The translations under genes and the position numbers were made by a program. This document shows, one piece after another, positions 6,522 through 14,179 of a stretch of 18,504 nucleotides of DNA. The DNA is taken from positions 1 to 18,504 of the forward strand of contig JABHWQ010000478.1 of the NCBI GenBank assembly GCA_018657655.1, in the 5' to 3' direction. The DNA is from Chloroflexota bacterium (GTDB lineage: Bacteria; Chloroflexota; Dehalococcoidia; SZUA-161; SpSt-899). The notes below the pieces were generated by a model. The model worked only from the letters and a program-made list of their open reading frames with translations, was not told the origin of the DNA and searched no databases. Each line of letters starts with the position of its first letter. Position 1 is the stretch's first letter.

Positions 6522-7319
6522 TCATTTCCCCTTGAAGTTAGCTTCCCTTTTCTCAAACATGGCAGCGATAGCCTCTTTGGAATCCTCCGAGGTAATGCAA
6601 ATACCCTGACATTGAGCTGCAAGGTCCAGTGCAGCCGAAAAGTCAGTCTGGAGTCCCCTGCGTAACTGGAGCTTGGAAAGCCTCACCGCCAGCGGTGGCA
6701 TTTTGGCTATCTTGGTCGCCAGAGCCATCGTTGCCATTTCCAAATCCTCCGGCGCTACCACCTTGTTGAGCACACCCAGCCTTTCTGCCTCTTTCGCATC
6801 GATCATGTCCGCAGTAAAAATAAGCTCAGACGCCTTAGGCAGGCCAACAACCCGCGGCAGCAACCAAACACCACCTGTGGCTGGTGTAAGACCTACTCTG
6901 GTGAAACCTTCGTTGAATCTGGCCTTTTCTGATCCAACTCTTAGATCACATGATAACACCAGATCGAAGCCCCATGAGCTAGCTGCTCCCTGTACCATCG
7001 CTATTGTAGGAACACTCAACTCATAAAGAGGAAGCATCACATCTCGATAAAGCCTGCGCAGACCGGTACTGATTTCTTGAGCCGTTGTGCCCAGACGTTT
7101 GGGATCGGTATCGCTGATATCCCCACCGGCACAAAAAGCCTTCTCCCCAGCCGCAGACAAAACCATCACCCTGATTTCAGGGTCTTTGCCAATATCTGCC
7201 AATGCCGCACCCATCTCCCTCTCCATCTGCCCATTTATGGTATTCATCTTCTCGGGACGATTCAAAGTTAGAGTAGCAATATTGTCTTCTTTCTTTAGAA
7301 TGATCGTTTCAAATTCCAT
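6522..7319 (-). CDS. Enoyl-CoA hydratase/isomerase (crotonase) family protein with atypical active site
   Basis: 265 residues, a normal crotonase length. The family is clear: IATLTLNRPEKMNTI near the start, FCAGGDI (62-68, first oxyanion-hole loop), VQGAASSWGFDLVLSCDLR, and FTRVGLTPATGGVWLLPRVVG. Aligned by eye to rat enoyl-CoA hydratase, catalytic E144 corresponds to D119 and E164 to F139. The PaaG-like branch resembles it best, but the PaaG aspartate (GLVPDSGG) is A147 here. The reaction is therefore not safely a hydration; isomerase or another acyl-CoA chemistry is possible. ATG 7319 has AAGAGG (complement of 7328-7333) eight bases upstream. It is a single - strand gene, divergent from the pseudouridine synthase. 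A TATAAT lies at the complement of 7359-7364 without a clear -35. Confidence 0.88.
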   Translation of the reverse strand: MEFETIILKKEDNIATLTLNRPEKMNTINGQMEREMGAALADIGKDPEIRVMVLSAAGEKAFCAGGDISDTDPKRLGTTAQEISTGLRRLYRDVMLPLYELSVPTIAMVQGAASSWGFDLVLSCDLRVGSEKARFNEGFTRVGLTPATGGVWLLPRVVGLPKASELIFTADMIDAKEAERLGVLNKVVAPEDLEMATMALATKIAKMPPLAVRLSKLQLRRGLQTDFSAALDLAAQCQGICITSEDSKEAIAAMFEKREANFKGK

Positions 7320-7465
7320 TCGTCAAACCTCTTCTGTTTTGTTGTCTTATTGGCTCATATTATATCTGATCTACACCAACAATATTCATGAACCTTGAAG
7401 GTCGTGTGGTTCCGAGTTTCGGGGCACCGCACCGACTATACTAAGTATTTTATATGAGTGTCAAG

Positions 7466-7494
7466 TTGACTCCACCAGCACCTTGCCATAAAAT
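7466..7494 (+). promoter_or_regulatory. Sigma70-type promoter of the pseudouridine synthase gene, probably leaderless
   Basis: TTGACT (7466-7471), exactly 17 bases, TAAAAT (7489-7494). The predicted transcription start at about 7501-7502 coincides with ATG 7502. An upstream in-frame ATG at 7454 lies before the -35 and would not be in the transcript. Confidence 0.65.
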
Positions 7495-7501
7495 CGCATA
7501 T

Positions 7502-8212
7502 ATGTCCACAGAGACCACCTTGCTCAAATACCTCACAGAATCCGGGCTCGGATCCCGCCGCAAACTGGCCGATGCTATTCGGCATGGACGGGTACAGGTC
7601 AATGAATCTGTGGCTGAGAATTTCAAGCAAAAGATAGACCCGGTCAAGGATGTCATCAAACTGGATGGACAACAGGTGTCGGCATCTGCTACTGAGACGA
7701 TATGCCTGATGTTTCACAAGCCTGCAGGCATAATAACTACCACAAGTGATGAGAAGGACCGTAGAACAGTATTGGATTTTATTCCAGAACGATATCGTGC
7801 TTTTCGACTCTATCCGGTAGGACGATTGGATAAGGATAGCACGGGACTTTTGCTGCTCACCAACAATGGTGACCTAACCTATCAACTAACACATCCCAAG
7901 TTTGAACATGAGAAAGAATACTTGATTGGCATACCCGGTTCCCTGAACGCAAAAGACAAGCAAACACTGCAAAAAGGCATGAAACTTTCCGACGGCATGA
8001 CCTATCCCGCTCACGTCAAACCTATACAGGGCAAACCACCATTTAACTATAGCATTACTATTCACGAAGGGAGAAACCGGCAACTGCGACGCATGTTCGA
8101 AGAGTTGGGTTATCCCGTTCTGGCCTTGAAACGCGTGCGAATCGGAAAGCTGCGGCTAGGGAATCTTAAAGAGGGCGCAATGAGAGAAGTAACTATTGAA
8201 ATAATAAGGTAG
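7502..8212 (+). CDS. rluB: 23S/16S rRNA pseudouridine synthase, RsuA/RluB/E/F family
   Basis: 236 residues from ATG 7502. Residues 6-59 are an S4 RNA-binding domain (LLKYLTESGLGSRRKLADAI, then GRVQVNESV). The catalytic domain follows with LMFHKPAGIITT, the catalytic aspartate D110 in GRLDKDSTGLLLLTNNGDL, and the C-terminal HEGRNRQLRRMFEELGYPV motif. It converts a specific uridine in rRNA to pseudouridine. RluB-type (23S helix 80-90 region) is the usual bacterial form with an S4 domain, but RsuA or RluF cannot be excluded by eye. The start was chosen because a strong promoter lies just before it and because the extra 16 residues from ATG 7454 do not look like conserved S4 sequence. No ribosome site is present before ATG 7502, fitting a leaderless transcript. 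Confidence 0.93.
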   Translation: MSTETTLLKYLTESGLGSRRKLADAIRHGRVQVNESVAENFKQKIDPVKDVIKLDGQQVSASATETICLMFHKPAGIITTTSDEKDRRTVLDFIPERYRAFRLYPVGRLDKDSTGLLLLTNNGDLTYQLTHPKFEHEKEYLIGIPGSLNAKDKQTLQKGMKLSDGMTYPAHVKPIQGKPPFNYSITIHEGRNRQLRRMFEELGYPVLALKRVRIGKLRLGNLKEGAMREVTIEIIR

Positions 8213-8253
8213 GACCAATTCAAGAAACCTCCCACTACTTTTCTAAAAAAACA

Positions 8254-8282
8254 TTGCTACCTCTCGAAACCAAGGGTATAAT
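8254..8282 (+). promoter_or_regulatory. Promoter of pfkA
   Basis: TTGCTA (8254-8259), 17 bases, perfect TATAAT (8277-8282). The start should fall near 8289, leaving a leader of about 20 bases before ATG 8311. It separates pfkA transcription from the gene upstream. Confidence 0.65.
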
Positions 8283-8310
8283 CAAGCAAAAGAAAAGAGC
8301 GAAGTAAATT

Positions 8311-9279
8311 ATGAAGAAAATAGGTGTATTGACAAGCGGGGGTGATGCTCCCGGAATGAATGCGTGTGTCCGGGCCGTCGTCAGATGTGCAACTGCCAGG
8401 GAAATAGAAGTTGTTGGAATCAGACGCGGCTACAGGGGATTGATAGACGGGGATATGATCCCTTTGGGTCCCAGAAGCGTGGCTCACATACTGGAACATG
8501 GTGGTACATTTCTGGAGAGTTCTCGCTGCGAAGAGATGAAAACCCCTGAAGGATTGCAGATAGCCGTCGATAAACTAAATGAAGAAGGCATCGAAGGGCT
8601 CGTTGCCATAGGTGGCGATGGTACTTTCCATGGGGCCGCGGCTCTCGCCAAAGCAGGGGGCATCAAGGTTGTGGGAGCACCCGGCACAATAGACAATGAT
8701 GTCTTTGGAACCGACTATACAATCGGGTTTGACACCGCAGTGAACACGGCGGTGGAATCAATAGACAAAATACGTGATACGGCCGAATCGCACGATAGGC
8801 TTTTCTTCGTCGAGGTAATGGGACGTAACAGGGGATTCATTGCCCTTGCAGTAGGTATCGCAGGTGGAGCTGACGAGATACTCGTCCCGGAACACAATAC
8901 AGACCTCCAAATTCTGGCTGATAGCCTAAAGAAGCATTTTGAGGTTGGCAAAAGAAGCTCTCTGGTAGTTGTAGCTGAGGGGGATGCCCCCGGTGGAGCT
9001 CAGGCTATCGCAGATAAGGTTGGGTGGCTGGTAGGCAAGGACTACAGAGTCGTTTCATTGGGACATGTGCAAAGGGGCGGATCGCCAACAGCTAATGATA
9101 GAATTCTGGCCAGCGAATTGGGGGCAGCTGCCGTGACCGCATTGGACGGCCGAGGGGGAGGGGGCATGGTCGGAAAGATCGGTTCAGAGATCACTCATAC
9201 ACCTCTCGAAGATACTTGGACCAAACACAAGGAACTTGATACACGTATGTTGAAAATGCTTCAAATACTGGCCCTCTGA
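8311..9279 (+). CDS. pfkA: 6-phosphofructokinase, ATP-dependent type
   Basis: Phosphorylates fructose 6-phosphate to fructose 1,6-bisphosphate in glycolysis. 322 residues, normal for the PfkA group. Visible motifs: IGVLTSGGDAPGMNA (ATP loop, 4-18), GGTFLESSR with the substrate arginine, IGGDGT with G104, APGTIDND with catalytic D128, and VEVMGRNRG. ATP- and pyrophosphate-dependent enzymes differ at two positions, GGDG versus GGDD and PGTIDND versus PKTIDND; both here are the ATP form. The stretch GRGGGGMVG near residue 285 is glycine-rich. The ribosome site before ATG 8311 is weak (GAGCGAAG, 8295-8302). It has its own promoter and is followed after 49 bases by the membrane-anchored protein gene. 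Confidence 0.96.
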   Translation: MKKIGVLTSGGDAPGMNACVRAVVRCATAREIEVVGIRRGYRGLIDGDMIPLGPRSVAHILEHGGTFLESSRCEEMKTPEGLQIAVDKLNEEGIEGLVAIGGDGTFHGAAALAKAGGIKVVGAPGTIDNDVFGTDYTIGFDTAVNTAVESIDKIRDTAESHDRLFFVEVMGRNRGFIALAVGIAGGADEILVPEHNTDLQILADSLKKHFEVGKRSSLVVVAEGDAPGGAQAIADKVGWLVGKDYRVVSLGHVQRGGSPTANDRILASELGAAAVTALDGRGGGGMVGKIGSEITHTPLEDTWTKHKELDTRMLKMLQILAL

Positions 9280-9328
9280 GCATGAATCTTAAGTATATCT
9301 CATAAAATCACTATTCTTTTTCCGCCAC

Positions 9329-9976
9329 ATGAGCATAATCAAAAAGATCCTGATCGGTACGGGTGTCTTAACAGTAGTCCTGTTCATCCTCGGGGGGATT
9401 GGATTATATCTTCTTACTCAATCGCCATCAATGGAAGATGAGATCAGACCAGTAGAAGCAGATGCAGAGGACATCCAAAGCTTCGATCGAAAAATTGCAG
9501 TACTGGAAAATGAGATCAAAGCAGCGGCTGTAGCCGGGGAGCAAAGGGAGGTAATCCTAATCCTCACCGAAGCAGAAGTCAGCATCGCTTTAGGGGAAAT
9601 GATGGGAGAAGCTATCACCGAGGCATCGGATGAGTTCTCCGAGGAAATGATCATTGACGCTGTGGTTAACCTTGATGATGATATGATCCGGGCAATTGTG
9701 GGTGTTGAAATGGCTGGAATAAAAATAGAGGCAGGCGTAGAATTGATTGCAGAAGCAGATGAGGACGAACTAGCCTTGAAGTTAGAGACTTTTGAACTAG
9801 GTAAACTTCCCTTCTCCGGATTGATGGCAGATAGAATCAAACATAAATTTAATGAATCACACACTCATATCAGTCTCGATGATCTGCATATTGATCTCGA
9901 AAATGATCTTCCCGTGGAACTGACAGGTTTGGCCGTTAATAACGGTGAAATGATTATCAAGGGTGTAACTACTTAG
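9329..9976 (+). CDS. Membrane-anchored extracytoplasmic protein, YpmS/DUF2140-like
   Basis: 215 residues. A single hydrophobic segment (about residues 7-30, after IIKK) should anchor the protein with its body outside. The body is acidic and starts with a helix rich in charge (about 40-70), then a pattern LILTEAEVSIALGEMM, a run of beta-like stretches (MIRAIVGVEMAGIKIEAGVEL), and FELGKLPFSGLMADRI. This order, a transmembrane helix followed by an LTE..LN-like helix and alternating strands that probably cradle a lipid, resembles YpmS/DUF2140 proteins, but the match is by impression. There is no ribosome site before ATG 9329; a weak TTAAGT-N17-TATTCT (9289-9317) lies close upstream. The next gene follows by 14 bases. 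Function unknown. Confidence 0.7.
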   Translation: MSIIKKILIGTGVLTVVLFILGGIGLYLLTQSPSMEDEIRPVEADAEDIQSFDRKIAVLENEIKAAAVAGEQREVILILTEAEVSIALGEMMGEAITEASDEFSEEMIIDAVVNLDDDMIRAIVGVEMAGIKIEAGVELIAEADEDELALKLETFELGKLPFSGLMADRIKHKFNESHTHISLDDLHIDLENDLPVELTGLAVNNGEMIIKGVTT

Positions 9977-9990
9977 CTATTGGCGAATTT

Positions 9991-11559
9991 ATGTTATCTA
10001 TAACCTGTTATGGCGGTGTAGGAGAGATCGGGGGGAACAAGATTCTTCTCGAAGATGGGAACACCCATCTTTTCTTCGATTTCGGATTCCCTTTCAAGAA
10101 GCGGGCTAGATATTTCGAAGAGTTCTTAAACCCTCGTCCGGGTGCCGGTCTTCTGGATCTGCTTGAAACCGGGCTCCTCCCCCCTATCGAAGGAATACTT
10201 CGGAGTGATCTGACTTCCAAAACACTCTGGGATAAATTCGCCGGCTCTCCGCTTCGCAGAGAGTTGACACTTGATGGTGTACTGCTCAGCCATGCCCATG
10301 TAGATCATAGCGGGTATATCTCGTTTCTTCGCGATGACATCCCCATCTTTACTACTATCACCACAGCTTTTATCTCGAAGGCCATGCAGGATAGCGCCCC
10401 CCCGAATTTTGAAAGAGAGGTCTGTTACTCACTACCGAAAGGCAGCAAAAGAGGATATCTGCGCTCAGCGGGGACCTACAAACCCCGGCCGTTCGCATTT
10501 ATGGACTGCCCTGCACTCAGTGAAGAAGCCCAGGATTTCTGGTATTCATCTCCCAGAAAGAAAAAACCTCTGAGTACGGAAACATACCTGTGTGCGCCGG
10601 AAAAGATCGGTAATTTGAAATTGAAATGTTTCCCTGTCGATCATTCCATTCCCGGTGCGGCAGCTTTCGCGGTGGAAACGTCTTCCGGCTGGGTGGGATA
10701 TACCGGTGATCTCAGATTCCACGGGAAATACGGTTATCAAACTGAGCAGTTTATAGAAGAGATGAATAAATTACACCCCTACATTCTCTTTTGTGAAGGC
10801 ACCCGACTGAAAGAAAAACGTGGGGCCAGTGAAGAGGAAGCGTTCAACAATTGCTTAAACGGAGTTAAACAGGCAAACGACTTGGTCATCGCTGACTTTG
10901 GCGCCAGAAATGTTGAACGGCTGGTTTCGTTTTACAATATCGCCCGGGAGACAGGCCGTAATCTGGTAATCATGGGCAAAGATGCCTTTTTACTCGATGC
11001 GATGCATCTTACTTCGGAGAAAATACCTTCCATCGATGAATTCACCGATATCCTGATATACAAAGATTTCAAATCCAGGCTTTCCCATTGGGAAGCAGAA
11101 ATTCACAGACATTATGGCGATAAAATCATCACTGCCTCTCAGATTAGAGAAAATATCGACAACATCATCCTGTGCCTTAGCTACTGGGATGCTCTCGATC
11201 TGGTTGACATCTCGCCAAAAGGAGGAACCTACATCTATTCCTCCAGTGAGGTCTTTGACGAGGAAGGAGCTATGGATATGCGTCGGCTTGCCAACTGGAT
11301 CGACCATTTCGGAATGCAAGGAATCGGATTGCCGAGAGAAGATTTGAACTGGGATATCCCTGAAAACGAAAAGGGATACCACTCATCCGGCCACGCCTGC
11401 GGAGCGGATCTTCTCGATCTTATCCGTAGAATTAATCCCAAGGTATTAATTCCTATTCACACCGAGGACCCGGGCTTCTTTGTCGATAACCTAAGAGGCA
11501 CAGACATTGAGGTTCGCCCTCCGGTTGAGGGTGAGATGATGACGTTCCCTCCAGTTTAA
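9991..11559 (+). CDS. RNase J-like metallo-beta-lactamase-fold hydrolase
   Basis: 522 residues. Motifs in order: YGGVGEIGGNKILLE (7-21), SHAHVDHSGYI with the metal ligands H101, H103, D105, H106; VDHSIPGAAAF (216-226); WVGYTGDLRFHG with D240 and H244; FCEGTR; and a C-terminal SSGHACGADLLDLI with VLIPIHTE (H490). The YGGVGEIG opening, DHS.PGA and SGHA...IPIHTE are the marks of the beta-CASP RNase J group, which degrades or matures RNA. It differs from typical RNase J by about 45 extra residues between the first glycine-rich motif and HxHxDH (residues 35-95) and by a shorter C-terminus. Substrate could be RNA or another phosphodiester. It is probably expressed with the preceding gene (14-base gap). 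Confidence 0.8.
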   Translation: MLSITCYGGVGEIGGNKILLEDGNTHLFFDFGFPFKKRARYFEEFLNPRPGAGLLDLLETGLLPPIEGILRSDLTSKTLWDKFAGSPLRRELTLDGVLLSHAHVDHSGYISFLRDDIPIFTTITTAFISKAMQDSAPPNFEREVCYSLPKGSKRGYLRSAGTYKPRPFAFMDCPALSEEAQDFWYSSPRKKKPLSTETYLCAPEKIGNLKLKCFPVDHSIPGAAAFAVETSSGWVGYTGDLRFHGKYGYQTEQFIEEMNKLHPYILFCEGTRLKEKRGASEEEAFNNCLNGVKQANDLVIADFGARNVERLVSFYNIARETGRNLVIMGKDAFLLDAMHLTSEKIPSIDEFTDILIYKDFKSRLSHWEAEIHRHYGDKIITASQIRENIDNIILCLSYWDALDLVDISPKGGTYIYSSSEVFDEEGAMDMRRLANWIDHFGMQGIGLPREDLNWDIPENEKGYHSSGHACGADLLDLIRRINPKVLIPIHTEDPGFFVDNLRGTDIEVRPPVEGEMMTFPPV

Positions 11560-11587
11560 TGAACTTGATATTGTTGTGGAGGCACAT

Positions 11588-12838
11588 ATGGCAGAAGACA
11601 TGATCAAGTGTCCAAATTGCGGATTTGACATTCCAATTTCCGAGGCACTGACACATCAGATCCGCGAAGGTTTAAAATCAGAATTAGAAACCGGAGTCAA
11701 GAAGAGGGAAGCAGAATTACTGGAAACAGAAAAGCGACTAAGCCATGCAAAAGCCTCCATTGATGAACAGGTAGCCGCAAAAATACGAGCAGAGACAGCC
11801 AAAATTCAAGCTCAGGCAGCCCAGAAGGCAGGAGAGAATGTCAGAGTTGAATTAGAAGATTTGAAAGCTCAGGTGACCGAAAAAGAAAGGAAAATTGCCG
11901 AGTCCCAACAAACCGAACTTGATCTCAGGAAGCAGCAAAGAGAACTGGAGGATAGGCAAAAGGCTTTGGAGTTGGAGGTTGCTCGCAAGATCGATATCGA
12001 GCGAGAGAAGATAAAACAGGAAACGCTACAGCAGTTCAGCGAAGACCATCGACTGAAAGATGCGGAGAGAGAGAAAACCATAAAAGACCTGCAACAAGCA
12101 CTGCAAGACGCTCAACGCAAAGCTGAGCAGGGCTCAATGCAAATGCAGGGAGAAGTGCTGGAACTGGATTTGGAAAACATCTTGAGAACAGCTTTCCCCT
12201 TCGATGATATCAAAGAAGTCCCCAAAGGGATCAGAGGTGCAGATGTAATCCAGACGGTCTATGACTCCACCCGCAAGCCATGTGGTATCATCCTATGGGA
12301 AGCTAAAAGAACAAAGAACTGGAGTGATGCGTGGATACAAAAACTCAAGGATGACCAACGGGAAATCGGCGCCGATATCGCAGTAATCATCACTGAAGCT
12401 ATGCCCAAGGATGTTGATAACTTGGATCTTGTAAACGGAGTATGGGTTACGCGATATAACCTCGCAATCGGGCTGGCTACTGCATTAAGACAGCAAACAA
12501 AGGAAGTCACTTTCGCCAGGCAAGGCGCAGTTGGTAAAGGCGAAAAAATGGAAGTCCTCTATGAATATCTTTCCGGACCCGAGTTTCGTCAGAGAATTGA
12601 AGCCATCGTGGAAACCTTCACCATAATGAATGCGCAACTGGACCGCGAAAAACGAGCAATGACAAAAATTTGGAAGGAAAGAGAAAAACAAATCGAAAGG
12701 ATCACTTTGAATACAGCCAGTATGTACGGGGCCATGAGAGGAATTATCGGCGCGTCATTACCCGAAGTAGAATTACTTGAATTAGGACCAGTTGAACCAC
12801 AACAGTTAGAAGCCGAACTTGAATGGGAAGAATCTTGA
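11588..12838 (+). CDS. DUF2130 family protein: zinc knuckle, coiled coil and PD-(D/E)xK-like domain
   Basis: 416 residues from ATG 11588, chosen over an in-frame GTG at 11576 because GGAGG (11578-11582) sits five bases before the ATG. Residues 6-12 hold a CPNCG knuckle. Residues about 20-195 are a long, charged coiled coil of E, K, Q and A. The conserved core follows: EVLELDLENILRTAFPFDDI, KGIRGADV with D219, then ILWEAKRTKNWSDAWI with E238-x-K240. The D...ExK arrangement fits a nuclease fold of the restriction-endonuclease type, but no activity is shown for this family as far as I know. It is 28 bases after the RNase J-like gene and 118 before the DUF1016 gene. Function uncertain; family call secure. 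Confidence 0.87.
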   Translation: MAEDMIKCPNCGFDIPISEALTHQIREGLKSELETGVKKREAELLETEKRLSHAKASIDEQVAAKIRAETAKIQAQAAQKAGENVRVELEDLKAQVTEKERKIAESQQTELDLRKQQRELEDRQKALELEVARKIDIEREKIKQETLQQFSEDHRLKDAEREKTIKDLQQALQDAQRKAEQGSMQMQGEVLELDLENILRTAFPFDDIKEVPKGIRGADVIQTVYDSTRKPCGIILWEAKRTKNWSDAWIQKLKDDQREIGADIAVIITEAMPKDVDNLDLVNGVWVTRYNLAIGLATALRQQTKEVTFARQGAVGKGEKMEVLYEYLSGPEFRQRIEAIVETFTIMNAQLDREKRAMTKIWKEREKQIERITLNTASMYGAMRGIIGASLPEVELLELGPVEPQQLEAELEWEES

Positions 12839-12956
12839 AGAGATTGTGCGGACCTTGTCTCTATGGTGCGAGAATTAGCGTTTCCAATATAAGTAATGGT
12901 ACCCTTAATAATTAATACAGTCATAGCCCTACCCATATAAGTGAAGGAGCAAATGT

Positions 12957-13976
12957 ATGGGCAATGAATTAACAGTTAGCGAATATTCAGAACTCATCCA
13001 GTCGATCAAAAACCGTATTCGAACCGCCCAGCAGGACGCGTTAAAAGCAGTAAATACAGAGCTCATCGAACTTTGCTGGGATGTCGGGCGGGTGATCGTC
13101 GAGAAACAACAAGGCGATACCTGGGGAAAATCGATCGTCGAACAGCTCTCCGCAGACATAAATAAAGAATTCCCGGGGATCAAAGGATTCTCCACGTCCG
13201 GTCTGTGGCGCATGAAGATGTTCTACGAAACATACAGCCAAACCCCAATACTCGCACCACTGGTGCGAGAAATCGGCTGGACTCACAACATCCTCATTAT
13301 GGAAAAATGCAAAGATGATGCTCAACGTGAGTTTTACCTTCGCACTGCCAAGAAATTCGCCTGGAGCAAGAATGTTTTAACGGAACAGATCAAAGATCAA
13401 GCGTACGAGAAAACGTTGCTAAGCCAGACAAATTTTAACGAAGTGTTGCCGGAAGTAGTTCAAGAACAAGCAAAATTGGCCGTTAAACACGAATACATCT
13501 TTGATTTTCTAGAATTGGGCGAAGATCACAGCGAATTTCAGCTTCAACAAGCGCTGCTCATGAAACTGGAGCAATTCCTGCGCGAGATGGGAGGGCTGTT
13601 CACATTCGTCGGGAGTAACTATCGACTCCAAATCAATGATAAGGAATTCTTCATCGATCTGGTGCTGTACCATCGATGGCTAAAATGCCTGGTGGCAATA
13701 GATCTGAAAGTTGGAGAGTTTCAACCGGAACACGTAGGGAAAATGCAATTCAACCTCGCCGCACTTGATGACATGGCAAAGCTTCCCGATGAAAACCCAT
13801 CGATTGGCATGATCCTGTGTAAAAGCAAAGACAAGACCGTTGTTGAATACACACTTCGAGACTCTGCCAAACCCATCGGAGTATCCGAATATAAGGTTTC
13901 CCCGAGCCTTCCTGATGAGTGGTTAGGACAAATACCAGACCCGGATCAGATAGAGCAGTTATTGGCTGAAGTTTAA
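12957..13976 (+). CDS. DUF1016/YhcG family PD-(D/E)xK nuclease
   Basis: 339 residues. The N-terminal half matches the DUF1016 N-terminal domain: AVNTELIELCWDVGRVI, GFSTSGLWRMKMFYETY, LVREIGWTHNILIMEKCKD, EREFY-like REFYLRTAKKFAWS. The C-terminal half is the nuclease domain: FFIDLVLYHRWLKCLVAIDLKVGEFQPEHVGKM is split over D234 and D249-x-K251, so the (D/E)xK position is aspartate where many relatives have glutamate (ELK). ATG 12957 has AAGGAG at 12944-12949 seven bases upstream. The family is often found near restriction-modification or mobile genes, yet no methylase is present here; its neighbour is the DUF2130 gene. It appears intact. DNA-end or DNA-repair role is an inference. Confidence 0.9.
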   Translation: MGNELTVSEYSELIQSIKNRIRTAQQDALKAVNTELIELCWDVGRVIVEKQQGDTWGKSIVEQLSADINKEFPGIKGFSTSGLWRMKMFYETYSQTPILAPLVREIGWTHNILIMEKCKDDAQREFYLRTAKKFAWSKNVLTEQIKDQAYEKTLLSQTNFNEVLPEVVQEQAKLAVKHEYIFDFLELGEDHSEFQLQQALLMKLEQFLREMGGLFTFVGSNYRLQINDKEFFIDLVLYHRWLKCLVAIDLKVGEFQPEHVGKMQFNLAALDDMAKLPDENPSIGMILCKSKDKTVVEYTLRDSAKPIGVSEYKVSPSLPDEWLGQIPDPDQIEQLLAEV

Positions 13977-13994
13977 AGTGCGTTCAGACAGAAA

Positions 13995-14087
13995 TCATAA
14001 ATCTTCTATCCGTATAGTCTTACCCCACAGGATTTGATCGCCCCAACCCGCCGTTCCATAGGGATTATTCATTTTCCACACGATCAA
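13995..14087 (-). pseudogene. Short coding-like fragment on the - strand, tryptophan-rich
   Basis: On the - strand a frame open from 14108 to TGA (complement of 13995-13997) reads GTVNILIVWKMNNPYGTAGW, then GDQILWGKTIRIEDL. It looks strongly protein-like, as the C-terminal end of a beta-rich protein. A TTG at 14087 would give 30 residues, with AAGGA (complement of 14100-14104) upstream at a long distance. An upstream in-frame stop at 14109-14111 prevents a longer gene. Most likely a remnant; a small expressed protein is possible. Family not recognised. Confidence 0.25.
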
Positions 14088-14115
14088 AATATTGACGGTT
14101 CCTTTGTTTTATGAT

Positions 14116-14140
14116 AATGTTGACTATACTGGTCAACATT
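14116..14140. promoter_or_regulatory. Operator-like perfect dyad upstream of the small membrane protein gene
   Basis: AATGTTGAC (14116-14124) and GTCAACATT (14132-14140) are perfect 9-bp inverted arms around TATACTG. Length and symmetry fit a dimeric repressor site of the TetR type (TTGAC...GTCAA). A -10-like TATACT (14125-14130) lies in its centre, and TTGACG (14092-14097) with GATAAT (14113-14118) at a short 15-base spacing overlaps its left edge, so either promoter would be blocked by a bound protein. No regulator gene is present nearby in the window. Confidence 0.6.
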
Positions 14141-14179
14141 AAGGGTTAAGTGTATGAAATCGATGAGGAGGATAGTAAC

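Noticed and set aside
9418..9864. 148-codon serine-rich - strand ORF
   Set aside because: Antisense shadow of the acidic, helix-rich membrane-anchored protein.
10990..11382. 130-codon - strand ORF
   Set aside because: Antisense to conserved C-terminal RNase J-like sequence; no family seen.
12912..12941. TTAATA-N18-TATAAG promoter-like sequence before the DUF1016 gene
   Set aside because: The predicted start would fall inside the strong ribosome site (12944-12949), which would then be untranscribed in part.
14033..14088. TTTGATCG...CGATCAAA inverted repeat with 40-base loop
   Set aside because: Loop is long and one arm lies in the protein-like - strand fragment; no terminator or RNA structure is evident.
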